DNA from: Cristatella mucedo
Lineage: Eukaryota; Bryozoa; Phylactolaemata; Cristatellidae
DNA length: 64,000 nt
Direction: 5' to 3'
NCBI GenBank assembly: GCA_009760855.2
Contig: WPIO01000037.1
Location: 2,239,001 to 2,303,000, forward strand
This document shows, one piece after another, positions 49,868 through 61,651 of this stretch (positions are counted from its first letter, which is position 1; the number at the start of each line of letters is the position of its first letter). The notes under the pieces are model-generated. The model was not told where the DNA came from. It saw nothing but the letters and a program-made list of their open reading frames with translations, and did no database searches. The position numbers and the translations under genes were made by a program.

Positions 49868-50720
49868 TCACGTGATTCAATGTAATGTAATGTATCTCTG
49901 TAACTCCACAAAGCTACAAAGACTATGTGGGTGTGTGCAGTTATGGTAGTGAGTAGCATGGTAGTAGCAGCTCAGGACCAATGGAAATTATGTGCCATAG
50001 TCGGCAGCAGGAGAGTAGTTGCATAAGAATCGTGGAAGTGAGTTCCAAAGTTAGGACCTGCAGAGCTAAAGCCTCTATCGCCAACGGTCTTTAAGCAGAT
50101 GAATGGAACTGCTATTTTATTGTCCATACAGGACCTGAGGGCACGAGGAGGCTGAAACTGATGCAGCAGTTCAGCTAGATACGAAGGAGCCAAGCCGTGG
50201 GTGGCCTTGTGGGTCAGCGCAAGAACTTTGCTCTGAATCCGTTGATCAACCGGCAGCCATCCTAGCTCTTTTAGCAAAGGAGACACGTGGTCAAGCCTCT
50301 TGGATTTACAAACTAGCCTTGCAGCAATATTATAGGGATTTGACGTAATGGCTAGCTGTAGAAGCAGTTTTTTAATGCTTTCAAAAATTTTGGCAGTTGT
50401 CGAAAACGGCACCTAAATTTCGAGCACAGTGCTGGTTGCACAACAGCATCACCTATTAGAAGAGCAAAGCCTTCTAATCCAGCCACACACTCGGGGGTTT
50501 CCTATGAGCAGCAGTTCAGTTTTATCGTCGTTTAGTTTCGAGAAATTTTCCGACATCCAGGATCGAATGTCGGCAAGGCAAGCATTCAATTTATCAGTTG
50601 CTGCAGCAGATTCCGATAGTTTTAATGACAAATACAGCTGAGTATTGGCTGTATAAAATGTATATCCTATTTCATGGGCCTTAATCACTTTTCCCAGAGG
50701 TAGGGTGACAGATTCTATGA
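49868..50720 (-). mobile_element. LINE-B copy, RT palm and C-terminus
   Basis: The - strand reads FYTANTQLY (degraded YADD box) near 50650, SKLNDDKTELLLIGNPR near 50530, then AARLVCKSKRLDHVSPLLKE and LGWLPVDQRIQSKVLALT near 50240-50340. Catalytic D-D is A-N and the frame is broken. Distinct from LINE-A in sequence and 3' UTR, but same CR1/L2-like architecture. Confidence 0.8.
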
Positions 50721-52219
50721 TGAGCCTGCTTGGAAAAGGTTATCCTGTACAAACCGTGGCCTCGTTGTGGAATGGCAGCTGAAGCAGCACTAGCCTCGGG
50801 CCTTTTCATGCTGCGCACCCACCAAGCCCCTTTTCCTGCCCCCCCCCCCCCCCCGATAGGACATGTGTACAAAATATCTGCTGTGGACACGGGCACACGT
50901 GTAGCACATGCCCCGAAAGGTCAGCCGACTAATTATATAGGATGGCCTGCCTAGTTAGCGAAATCTGTATAGGAGCTCCAAGTTCACCTTCTTGAGCTTA
51001 CCTGCTGGAATATTCGTTATACCCCATCGCTGGCAATACATAATCACACCCTAGCCTCTGCAATCACCTGGGATCAGTTGAGTTGCTCCAACGGCAGCTG
51101 TCGGCTTTGGCAGCAGTCGGCGGGCGGAGTAGCTTCAGACCTATCTCGTGCTCTGTACAATCGGGCCAAGCCTGGCCACATTTACATCAGTTGCCGACCT
51201 GCTTTGGAGCGAGCTGCGGTACTCTCATCGTCGAGAGCATAGATCATCGACACTTGGCCGGTGTGTGCCGATTTTGTATCTCCCCTACCTAGCTACCTTT
51301 GGACCTCGAGTCCGGCAGCCTGGATAGCTGTCCGGATGGTGGCATGCGCTCGAAAAAAAATCGCATGGAAATGTGCAGCAAGCACACTGTCAATACCTTC
51401 TTTACAGCATCTGTAAAGCGCCTAGAAAGAGATTCAGTTCTCTGATGGCACTGTACAAATCTATTTTGTTAATATTATCTATTATTATTACAAGGCATAG
51501 CACCAGTGTCCTGGTGGTGGTAGTCGGTTGAGGTGATTGGCACACCACTTTTTTTGTTTCACCCCAGTGAAACTTGGGTGCATACCTGCCTTGACTTGTG
51601 TTGAAACTTCTCTTGGTTATGAATTTTACTTTTGTTGCAGTAATTTTTCAACCCGAAGCACTTGTTGTTAAGGAAGCAAGGAAAGTGGTACGGTCTTGGC
51701 ACACCTAGCGGAACGCCCAGTAGGCTTGGGTGCACAAGCACAAAGTAGACTTTGTCCTCATCCCCTATCAGCAGTGTATCGTTGTATCTGCCATTGCACC
51801 ACGTGCGACACACACTGTCAGTCTTGAGCGACCCATACAACATCCGCCTTAGGCAAACCGTTCAACACATTTGTCTTGCCTAAAAAGAGATGCAGCATGT
51901 TTAAGCGCATGCACTCGTGCCCCGATCATGGGGGCACATTATATGCACACGGTTGTTGGCATGCTTACTACATGAGAAATCTGCTGCTGCCATCGAGCTC
52001 AGCCCGACTCGGTCCGCCGTTGACATCCTTTGCTGACGGGCTGGCTTTGTTGTTTTTAGAGCGAGGCCAAGTGACCTGTTCGAGCTGTGTGATTGCAGCT
52101 GCTGCAGCGATGGGTGGTGGCAGCTATGCCGAGAGGTCCGGTCCGTCGTCCTGACTTAGCCGGCCACTGCCACCGAATGTACTGACAGGAGCGTGCCGTG
52201 ACCTTTGCAAGGTGTTGCC
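50721..52219. other. Spacer between the two convergent genes
   Basis: Holds a C-run (50840-50854) and a LINE-A terminus at about 51410-51495 (+). A Cys-containing frame at 51559-51843 (-) is not recognised. A G/C-poor stretch follows. Confidence 0.4.
51410..51495 (+). mobile_element. LINE-A 3' end remnant
   Basis: TGTAAAGCGCCTAGAAAGAG, then an ATT-rich tail. Confidence 0.7.
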
Positions 52220-52225
52220 TTTATT
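52220..52225 (-). terminator. AATAAA polyadenylation signal of the FAM162-like gene
   Basis: AATAAA on the - strand about 320 bases downstream of the stop at 52543. Confidence 0.5.
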
Positions 52226-52542
52226 GCATTAAACCCTACTGACGTCGACATGATATCAAGTGTAAAAAAATACTCGTGTATTTTTTACAGCGACTCGCAG
52301 CAGCCAGTCGCGGTAGTCAGGCTCAATGGCAGTCAATCGTGGCCGTACAGCGAGACCGGACGGCTGCAGCATGCACGGAATCACGACTTCATTCGGCTCT
52401 CTGTAAACGTCCAGTCGCAGTGGCAGCGTATGCCAGGCAACCCATTGTGATAGCACAAGCGCTGCTAGGATTTCGTTCTGCAGCATGTGACACTGTTACT
52501 GCATGCATATGCCATTGGCCATGTCGGAGTAGCAGTCGCAGG

Positions 52543-55534
52543 TCACTTCTTCCTCTGGTCATCGTTGGCAAGCGACACACCCATGGCTCTCTCGCGTCGA
52601 CCGATTACAATCACCATAGCACAGGCCAGCATCGTTACGACGCCCATCCAAATGTTGACACGGATGCGGAAGTAGTCCTTGGCTCTTGTCATTTGCCCAG
52701 ATCTGGGAAAGATTCAATGCCATTGCGCTAAAAAAAAACGCTCAGAAGACTCGAAGGTCTGGGCTTCAACACGTCGCCGTCTGGCTGGGCTGCTCTGCTC
52801 GCTAACTTACGGTATCAAATCGGGAACAAGTGCTGCTGACGGATAAGTTTTGGTGAAGACGAGAATCCATCTGTCGAACTTGCTCGGCCTGTAGCTGCCA
52901 CCAACTGAAGCGAGCACGTCAGTTGGGTTGCTGGAGCAGAGACTCAAGATGGATCGGAACCACTGTCTGAAGTGCCTACCCTCCCCCTTCACCAACTCCA
53001 CCACACCTTCCCTCCCCTCCACTACTCCCCCCCTTTCTCTCTCCTCACAAACCACACACAGGCACGCACACACTGGCATGCATTGTCGGCTCCAACTCGA
53101 GCTTAAAATGACCGACTGCCGATAAAACACGAGTCTATTGATCTCCACTTAGTCACACGACTTGCAAAGGCTTTCTGTGCGCCAACCGTGAAGGCTGCAC
53201 CAGGAACAGAAGCACTGGTGTTGGAGAGGGGATAATGATGCCGATAATAATAATAGTACTATATACTTGTATAGCGCCATCAGAGAACATCACAAATTAG
53301 GTACTTTGCATATGCTGTAAAGGAAGCATCATCAAAATGGGTAGTGGTAAAAAAATGAGGGACAATGTCAACAAGCATAGCATGATTAGTGACATGCACA
53401 GTGTCAACACGTAAAAATATGGTTAGTGATAGTATGCAGTGTCAGCACACGTAAGCACACAAAGAACGAACCATAGGGACCCACTAAATGCTATGATAAA
53501 AGGTGCGCTTTCAGCCTCTTTAAATTAGTATGTATGTCAGGGGTTGCCCTTACTGGTCAGTCGAGAGTGGTTTCCAGGCTTGTGGTGCATAGGAACTAAA
53601 GGCACCGTTTCAAAGGTTATGAGATTCCAGAAAGGAAGCGCCAGAATCGGCAGTACAGGAACACAAAAAAGCGTTCACGAACGCCTTCTACAATCTATGA
53701 CCTACACAGCAAAACATGTCGAAATGTTGTTATTGTTCTGAAAGTACCTGCCGGTATAAAAAGGCTGAGTGAGTGGTTAGTGGGTCAATGTAAGAATTTT
53801 GCTTTGCGTCTGCTAGATAACCGTGTCAGCTCAGTAAGAGGTATGACACATTTTCAAGGCCAAACGTACTGACCATTCTGAGTACCAACTGTAAAGACTT
53901 TCGGGGCTTTTTAGGCAGCTTTGCCAATTTTAGGTTACAAAAGTCGAGCCGAAAGAGAAACATGGAACCATGGTAGGATCCTTAGCTCCTTGCATAGTGA
54001 TCACCAAAACATGCAGCCGTGCCAACAGAACAGCAGACCAAGCAATTAGACAATCAAGCCCAATTAAGAAAGCAATCGAGTGGACTTATATATAACATAA
54101 TTCATTCGTAGTATAGCGCCCCAAGAGTACTTAATCTCTCTACTCAGGCGCTTCACATATGCCTCGGGGCTCGAACCCACGACCTCAGCCAGGCCTTGGT
54201 CGGGGCGAGCATCTTAACCGCTGGCTGGACCAGACCAGCTTGATAATGCACCGGTCTCCTACTACTTACTATCTGGACTGCCACGACCAGGTTTGATATT
54301 GGCAAAACGCTTACAACTGTGCCTCTTCATTAATTGAATCTGCAGGGGTGGTGAGTGCTACGGATTTGTGTGGCTGGTGTAGGCCAGCAGCTTGCAATGT
54401 GCAAACGCATGCACAGTAAAAGAATCGCATCCCAGTTATCTGCCACCGAGAATGGAAGTCTTGTGATCGTTTCTGCCGGTGGAGATGAGAATACACCACC
54501 CAGCCCTGCTGTCTTTAGGCCAATCAGCTTGGGTCTTCTGCATTGGTTACATCAGTTGCTCGAGTAATGCTATTTTTAACAGCATACAAAGACCAACTAA
54601 TCTAATGTGCAATCACATGATCGCTTAATTTCATGCGGCTGAAGCTATCCAGCCACTCACCCGAAAGATGCCAGCACCCGTACGAATGAATGCAAACCGC
54701 TTAACCTCAGCTTATTACTACCACCAGACGTGTGAGGGTGCTGCAGGGATGCGGGTGACTTTCAGCACGACGAAGCATATTCTCTTACGTAGCATAGCTT
54801 CCATTTAGTGCCAACAGCACTGGTTTAAAACCTCATGCACAACATGTGCACGCTGCTAGCGACATGAAACAGAACAATCGCCTGCCCGAGCGGGGCAGGT
54901 GATATCTCGCTTTTGCATGAAGAGCTCACAGACAGTGTTCCAATCGGCACAGACAGCCAATGAGGCGGTGTTTCAGTAGTCTCGGAGCAATAGAAACCAG
55001 AATCCCTTAACCGACAGAGGTACTTTCGTAGGCCCTTTCTGCTACTGGATTGTTGCCACCAAGACTAGCGGCTACATTACGTCAGGTTGGCATTAGTTTG
55101 CAGGACTGCTTAGTGCATCTTTACGTTGCTCGGCACCCAGTACCTTAGTGGCCGATCTGCAGGCAGAGCAGCACCGGCCACAATCGCCCGGCTACTCAAT
55201 ACAAGACCTCGACAGCGACCAGGATGAGGAGTAAGTGGCTCTGCCCGAGTTACGCACGCTACAGTAGGACCGACTGTAGGAGAACAGCAGCCTGAAGGCG
55301 CTCGCAAGTTCTGCCCGGTTTCGATGGGCTACAAAAGCTGCAGACGCCTTTGCTTTGAGCGTGCGGGAGTCGGGCGCAGGCGCGCTAGGCAAGCATCGGG
55401 GTTTAGAAGCAGGGGCTACTACTGCAAAGAGGGCACTTACTTGATGTAGATGTGGATCCGTTGGATGCCATTCTACAGCTTAAGTTCACTGGTGCGCGGC
55501 TCCATGTCTGTAACAGCAGTCTTACGGCGTTCAT
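52543..55534 (-). CDS. FAM162/UPF0389-family mitochondrial protein, 4 exons, complete
   Basis: Exons on the - strand: 55441-55534 (ATG), 55144-55273, 52811-52930 and 52543-52702 (TGA). Phases 1, 2, 2 agree and yield 167 residues, the usual family size (about 155-165). Donors are GTAAGT, GTACTG, GTAAGT; all acceptors end CAG after pyrimidine tracts. The N-terminus (MNAVRLLLQTWSRAPV) is Arg/Leu/Ser-rich without acids, a mitochondrial targeting type. The core follows FAM162: YRPSKFDRWILVFTK (88-102), a V-P-D-L-I-P segment, AKDYFRIRVN (122-131), one hydrophobic helix (131-149) and a basic tail. Human FAM162A has KPTDW.KKILIW...KNKMRVKISY...TVVGC at the same places; it is linked to hypoxia-induced apoptosis. 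I recognise the family, not which paralogue. The large intron holds a LINE-A and a SINE-B. Confidence 0.85.
53245..53960 (-). mobile_element. LINE-A older copy
   Basis: Inverted AATAATAATAGTA tail, TTGTATAGCGCCATCAGAG, 3' UTR (GGGACCCACTAAATGCTA) and C-terminal RT sequence (TCCAGGCTTGTGGTGCATAG) with many indels. Confidence 0.7.
54098..54236 (-). mobile_element. SINE-B, better copy
   Basis: In reverse: A box AGCGGTTAAGATGCTCG, B box GGGTTCGAGCC (Leu/Ser tRNA-like), then CATATGTGAAGCGCCTGAG, AGATTAAGTACTCTTGG and GCGCTATAC. This matches the LINE-A terminus (AAAGCGCCTAGAAAGAGATT, then TTCTCTGAGGGCGCTTTAT) at most positions. Confidence 0.75.
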
Positions 55535-55681
55535 TTTTCGATCCGCAGAAGCCGATGGACGATTGAAATCCCCCCTGAATTTATAGCGACGAGCGACCCG
55601 GACTTCGCCACAGGTGAAGGTCGCTGGTTTAATCAACATGGATGTGCGCTTAGGAAACACCAATCACAAGCAGGCTGAAAG

Positions 55682-55844
55682 GGTGACGTCACCATAGCAG
55701 TACCCGCAGCGCTACGTGATACTCTACACGATAAACGTCACATTTGCATTACCGCCAGCGGGTGGATGCTACGTGATATTCGTCACGGTGAGCGCCTAGC
55801 TTGCAGCAGGGCGGAGCTTGAAGAAATTTGCATGACGTCATGCA
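55682..55844 (-). promoter_or_regulatory. CRE-rich promoter of the FAM162-like gene
   Basis: Two complete TGACGTCA sites: 55684-55691 inside the 12-bp palindrome GGTGACGTCACC, and 55833-55840 inside the 16-bp palindrome TGCATGACGTCATGCA. Additional CGTCA half sites lie near 55736 and 55785, and a GGGCGGAGC GC box near 55810. They lie 150-310 bases upstream of the ATG at 55534. CREB/ATF binding is inferred from the motif. Confidence 0.6.
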
Positions 55845-55911
55845 TGAGGGAGGATATTAGCAATTAGCGAGGTCCAGAATGCATAGACACAGGCTCGAGT
55901 AACAGTAACAT

Positions 55912-56185
55912 TAATAATAATAATACACTTGATAAAGTGCCCCGGAGAACTCAAATCTCTTTCTGGGCGCTTTACATTTGCAGCAAAGGAAACACGATCG
56001 AGTGGTGAGTGGCATCATGCTTGATAAACATTATGAATAACACGGTTAGGGGTGACATGCACAGGGTCAGCATGCAAGTGTGTTTAGTGGCAGCATGCAT
56101 ACAATACATGCTAAGAATATTGATAAGACTTTTCAGTGCGCCATAAGAGGCCTTCATCTCATTCTAGACGCTTTAAATTTGCTGG
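55912..56185 (-). mobile_element. Two adjacent LINE-A 3' ends
   Basis: 55912-56100 is one inverted terminus with 3' UTR (GATAAAGTGCCCCGGAGAAC). A second, more diverged terminus (TTCTAGACGCTTTAAATTTG) follows at about 56105-56185. Confidence 0.65.
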
Positions 56186-57860
56186 CAAATGGCGATTGCC
56201 TTGCGAATGCGCCGACGTGCGCTTGAAAGCTGGTTAGGCAAGGTGCATTCTGGGATACTTTCACCCGCTTCCCAGAGTCTAGCTTGCGGGGCGGACGTGG
56301 TTCATCAGTACCCAAGCATTAGCTGCGTAGCCGCCGCGAATGCTAAAGCTGTAATGCGACGGGGCAGCACCGTTTTTTCCAATGCGATATCAAGACCCCG
56401 CGAGTACCGACAGCACGTTAAGCTAACCTTGGATAAAGACTTACAAATTCGGCCACCGACCGCAACCCTGACATTTTAGCCAACTGGAATCGGGCTGTTT
56501 CGTCGCAGCTCGGCGCCGGCGTCACGACTCCGCGCTTTGCCGAGGTAACTCGGGGCGGGGAAGGGACAAAAATTCCTTCGTTAATCAATCGACGTCTCTT
56601 TTCGATCCGCGCAGATACACACTTCAACGCTGCAGAATACCCCTGTGCTGCAGCAGACGAGACGAAACTAGCGAAAGTAGCAGCTACGTGTTCGGCGTGA
56701 AAGAAACGTATGACTCGTCTCGCGATTCCAGCGACTTTCCAGACTTGCTCAGTAGAGCCTCACGTGCCGAGCTACGCGGAGCAGCCGACGAGCAGCTGCG
56801 GCAGCTGCGCCGCCCGTCGGTGCATCCTGCTTATTCCGCAGTGTCGTGTACGCGCAACTAAAGCGCTGCGTAGCTTTTGAGCACTGCGTAGGTCAATCAG
56901 CCTCGCCGCGCAGTCTGCTTCTACTCAATCGGCGACGCTCTGTCAGAAGAACAGGAGCCGCGAAATCCGCGCCCTTTTCCAGTCCTGACGCCGGAACCGC
57001 TGTCTCTTTGGGACGAAGGCTGACCGCCACACTTTGTCGCGCCGTGCGTCGTTCCCCGCGCGCCGGCGACCGGCGCGCGCGGCGTCGCCCGCGCACAGGA
57101 AGCTCGACCAGCTCGCGCCCTTGCAACGGCTGGCAGCGCTCGCTCAGACAAAGCGATGCGCCGCCGCCGCGGGAAGCAGCGCTCGCGCAGCGGAAGCAGG
57201 CGCGCGAGCGCCCCGCGCGGCGCTTCCTGCCGCGTGCGCGCGCGCGGCAGGATCGAGGGTCGGCGCCGCTCTCGCGAAGACGGCACGCAAGCGCGGCGAT
57301 TGCGAGCCGTCTTCGCGAAGGAGGAGGAGGAGGAGGCCGCATGCTCTCCCCATTCGCGCATCGCTCATCTCCCTCCCCGCGTCAAAGCAATCGGCGGCGG
57401 CAACTGCTTTTCGGAGCTTTTGCTCACGCGCGCTCCGTCGACGCGCGCGCGACGGAGCGCGAACAAAGCTTCGGCGACTTCGGTTGCGCGCGACCGCCGC
57501 CGCCGCCGGTGACCGATTGTCGCCGGCGGCGGCGGGCTAGCTGCGGCGGATTTGCGGGCGCTCGGCGGCCGTCGGCGAGGGGTCACCGCGTTCGCACGCG
57601 CCGGTAGCTATCGCGCACGGTTCGGCAGTCGAGCGGTGGCAGTGACGTTCGGGCGGCTAGCGATTGTCCGTCCGTCCGGCTAGCCTAACCGACTGCGGTT
57701 TCATGTTTTTCCGAGTCGCCCGCGGCGCGAACAGAGGCCGCAGTCGTCGCGGTCATGGGGCGACTCAGCGGCGGCGGCGGCCACCGCAGCCACCGCACGC
57801 GGACGGAGGGATCGGACTTCGCGAATCGAGCTTCGACCTTCGGTCGGAGCCAAGAGGCTC

Positions 57861-57861
<1 letters not shown>

Positions 57862-57893
<32 letters not shown>
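57862..57893 (+). repeat. (GGCT)n microsatellite
   Basis: Seven to eight GGCT units. Confidence 0.9.
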
Positions 57894-57895
<2 letters not shown>

Positions 57896-58044
57896 GCCGC
57901 CCGCGGCGGTTTCAGAGATCGGATAGCGCGAAGGCAGCTGCTGCGCACGGCCAGCCGCGGTCGGCGATGGCGGCGGCCGCACGAGGTGTCGACGCCGCGA
58001 ATCGCGGCTGCCGCTTCGCGAGCGAATTGCGGTCGCGGCGTCTG

Positions 58045-58110
58045 CTTTCTCTCTCTCTCTCTTCTTTCTTTTACTCTCTCTCTTTCTCTCTCTCTCTCTT
58101 CTTTCTTTTA

Positions 58111-58156
<46 letters not shown>
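58045..58156. repeat. (CT)n / CTTT microsatellite
   Basis: Two copies of a TCTTCTTTCTTTTACTC block separated by CT runs, then pure CT. Confidence 0.93.
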
Positions 58157-58158
<2 letters not shown>

Positions 58159-58391
58159 GAGCACGCGCACGTCGCTCGACTCTTCGGCGCCGGCTTTCGG
58201 GGGATTCAGGAGAAAGGAAACGTCGTCGCAGACTCGCACCTTCCGTTACTGACGCTTTACACAATCACTGGCTTTGATCGTCGCAGCGCTGGCGCTGTCA
58301 CTCGAATGATCGAGCTCTCGCGAGCGCCGGGCGGTACCGGCGTCGACAGCGGTGATGAAAGCGAGCGGCGATGAAAGCGAGCGCCCCGAAG

Positions 58392-58558
58392 TAATAAGTT
58401 ACTAGCTGATTTAGCTGCCTCTTTTTATATAGCGGCAGAAGGGCCTTAAAGGTAGTCACCGCCGATTGCAGCGGCAATGCAGGATCGACCACCACCGCAG
58501 GATTCGAACCGACGACATCTGGACCGAGGTCGTGACAAGCAACCACCTTACTGCCCAG
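58392..58558 (-). mobile_element. SINE-A copy abutting a CT repeat
   Basis: Tail TACTAGCTGATTTAGC, body TATAGCGGCAGAAGGGCC, B box GGATTCGAACCG, then ACCACCTTACTGCCC; the A-box end runs into (CT)n. Confidence 0.8.
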
Positions 58559-58559
58559 C

Positions 58560-59329
<770 letters not shown>

Positions 59330-59885
59330 CGTTAGGTTTTCTAATTTCACACTTGGTTTGCCCATAGCTAGTAAGTTGGTTTAATCATTCAATTTAAGAA
59401 CGTTTGCTGCCATCCACGAGCGGATGTTATCAATACATGCAGCAAGTGAGTTGAGAGAATTCGAGGTACTCGAAGGCTGGGAGGTATCAAATCAAAGGTA
59501 CAACTGAGTGTCATCTGCATCGAAGTGAAAGCATAGACTGTGCTTGGCAATCACATCGGCAAGAGGGAGAGTATAAACCGTGGAAAGAACCGGACCTAGC
59601 ACGGAGCCCTGAGGTACCCCATATTTCAGAGGTGCCTCGCATTATTGTCGTCCATTCACATCAGTACTCCGGAGTTCCCCATTGAGATAGGACCTGAACC
59701 ATTGCAATGCAGTGCTAGTGATGCCCAGGCGAGGTGAGAGGTGCTCAAGGAGGACTTGGTGATCCATGGTATCAAAAGCTGCCGAAAGATCGAGCAAAAC
59801 AAGCAGAGATAGTCCATCTAAGTCTTGCATTCCTAAGTATGTCGTTATACCTCCGAAGCAATGTTGATTCTGTCGAGTAATTGAC
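59330..59885 (-). mobile_element. LINE-A copy, central RT palm
   Basis: The - strand reads LLVLLDLSAAFDTMDHQVLL and LGITSTALQWFRSYLNGE (59640-59830), then VPQGS near 59610, then D-A-D-D-T-Q-L-Y near 59510 and an L-K-L-N block. It complements the 3' copies elsewhere but has no C-terminus here. Confidence 0.82.
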
Positions 59886-59914
59886 TCTAAAACCAGACTG
59901 GAACTTAACAGACT

Positions 59915-60300
59915 GGAACAAAGACTACGTGGGTGTTACGCCGGAGAGTTTTGCATAGCACACTCACAGCCAAAGCGGCTTTCGGTACGCATTCGGTAGC
60001 CAACAGACTTCGTCTCGCGAAACAAAGAGAAAGTGGGAATCATAGCATAGTCAGGATAGCAGCTGAAGTAGTGAGTAGCATGGAAGTACCAGCTCAGGAC
60101 CGCTGAAAAAAATGTGCCAGTCGGCAGCAGGAGAGTTGTTGTCATTGCGTAAGAACTGTGAGAGCGAGCTCCACAGTCTAGGACCTGCAGAGATAGAGCT
60201 TCTGTCGCCAACGGTCTTTAATGGAGGAATGGAACAGCCAATTTATTGTCCAAACAGGACCTGAGGGCGCGAAGAGGCTGAAACTGATGCAACAGTTCAG
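59915..60300 (-). mobile_element. LINE-B 3' fragment
   Basis: Matches the LINE-B copy at 49868-50170: GACTACGTGGGTG, GTCGGCAGCAGGAGAG, GACCTGCAGAGATAG, CAGGACCTGAGGGCGCG. Confidence 0.75.
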
Positions 60301-60398
60301 CTTTCGGGGGGGGGGAGTGTAACGATGTCGATAGCGAGTTCTAGGTCTGAATAATATTTTTTCTTATATTAATTTATATTACATTATATTATATTATT

Positions 60399-60453
<55 letters not shown>

Positions 60454-60660
60454 TAGTTATATTCTATGTTATATTACATTGTTTGTCTACGAACTGAAGG
60501 CGGGACTCCAAGGGAGCTCGTCGAGGCAAGGGCCAAGTGACACGAGTTACAAGAGCGATGGAAACGATGCAACGGCAGCACCGATTAGTAAGTAATTATG
60601 ATAGGTAGGCCGGAGGAGCAAGAGAGTGAAGGAAATGGTGAATGATCGGTGCAAGAATGG
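60301..60660. other. AT-rich spacer with (TG)n microsatellite
   Basis: G-run at 60306-60315, AT-rich tract 60355-60405, (TG)n at about 60407-60450, then unassigned sequence. Confidence 0.6.
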
Positions 60661-60800
60661 TGGCTGTGACTTTCTCAGCCTAGCGACCTGCGGCGCAGAG
60701 TGAAGCTTCTCTCGCCGACGGTCTTCAAGTGACAGAGTGGAACAGCTGATTCACGGTCCATAGCTGCTGATGATTGAGCTGAGGATTCCTAGATAGTCCA
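60660..60800 (-). mobile_element. LINE-B remnant
   Basis: GACCTGCGGCGCAGAGTG, TCTCGCCGACGGTCTTCAAG and ACAGCTGATTCACGGTCC match the LINE-B 3' region with divergence. Confidence 0.55.
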
Positions 60801-60816
60801 TAGATCCGCCTCCGTC

Positions 60817-60817
<1 letters not shown>

Positions 60818-60872
<55 letters not shown>
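60818..60872. repeat. (GA)n microsatellite
   Basis: Pure GA run, followed by a GCT repeat at about 60889-60905. Confidence 0.95.
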
Positions 60873-61399
60873 CTGAGAGAGCGCTGCTGCTGCTGCTGCT
60901 GCTGCATTTCAACTAGACACGAATGAGCTCAGGAAAGGCAGGTCTTGAAGGTCGCAGTGAGAATTTCCCTTTGTATGCGAACCTACGATCAATCTACCGG
61001 AAGCGGCAGCCTCTTTTTCAGCAAATTAGACGCACAGCTGAATATTTTTGGCTTGTTGTTGGCCAGGCTTGCAGCCGTATTTGTCACCGCTTGCTGAGGC
61101 TCGATAGCTTTTTTTGGCATGCCTGCTAAATTGAAGCTACAGCGATCGAGTCTACACAAAGTCGAGAAGCTCGTAAGATCTGTAGCCAGCAATTGCTTTT
61201 GGCACTATCTAATATTAGACGAGGGCGTCGAACGTGATGAGTGGCTGTGGAAAGCGAGCTTCTAAGAATAGCTTCTAAAAGTCAAGTGGTTGGCATAGAG
61301 GACCTCTAAATTAAGCGATGGTTGGTCTACACGTTTTCCATAAACGAAAAGAACAAAGTCTATTCGTATAGATTTATGCTTGGGATGACCTGCTAGGTA

Positions 61400-61560
61400 G
61401 GTGTTTGGTTTCATCGTTTTTTATTTTAAGAAAATTACCCAAAACTCATGGTGGAGTGTCTAAAAGACATGCATTCGGTTTATTGGTCGTTACAGCTGAT
61501 TTTAAAGGATTAAATGACAAGTACACCTTAATATTATCAGCATAAAAGTTTTAGCAGATG
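61400..61560 (-). mobile_element. LINE-B RT fragment
   Basis: The - strand reads F-Y-A-D-N at the catalytic box (about 61535-61555), with flanks parallel to 50590-50660 and 18270-18310. Confidence 0.5.
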
Positions 61561-61582
61561 CAATTCTCTGGCATCGCTTCCT

Positions 61583-61602
61583 CGAGAGAGGCAGAGAGAG
61601 GC

Positions 61603-61641
<39 letters not shown>

Positions 61642-61651
61642 CAGAGAGACT
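61583..61651. repeat. (GA)n microsatellite with GAGGCA units
   Basis: GAGGCAGA units at both ends of a pure GA run. Confidence 0.93.

Larger units (their letters stand above)
52931..55143 (-). other. FAM162-like intron 2 (2.2 kb) with repeats
   Basis: GTACTG donor and GTCTCTGCTCCAG acceptor. Contains LINE-A 53245-53960 and SINE-B 54098-54236; the rest shows no coding signal. Confidence 0.7.
56186..58390. other. Large CpG-rich block, no recognised gene
   Basis: Very GC-rich from about 56750 to 58030, with overlapping long frames on both strands (up to 253 codons) that lack any domain. Contains a (GGCT)n run (about 57862-57893) and a CT/CTTT repeat (58045-58156). It looks like a CpG island or promoter/first-exon region whose other exons are not identified. 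Confidence 0.4.

Noticed and set aside
55104-55593. Two + strand exon-like frames (55104-55230 with a GTAAGT donor, 55430-55593 with a stop)
   Set aside because: They are antisense to exons 1 and 2 of the FAM162-like gene, whose four exons agree in phase and match a known family; the + strand peptide matches nothing I know.
56846-58374. Several 150-250 codon frames on both strands
   Set aside because: All registers are open in this CpG-rich block, products are Arg/Ala low complexity, and no conserved motif is visible.
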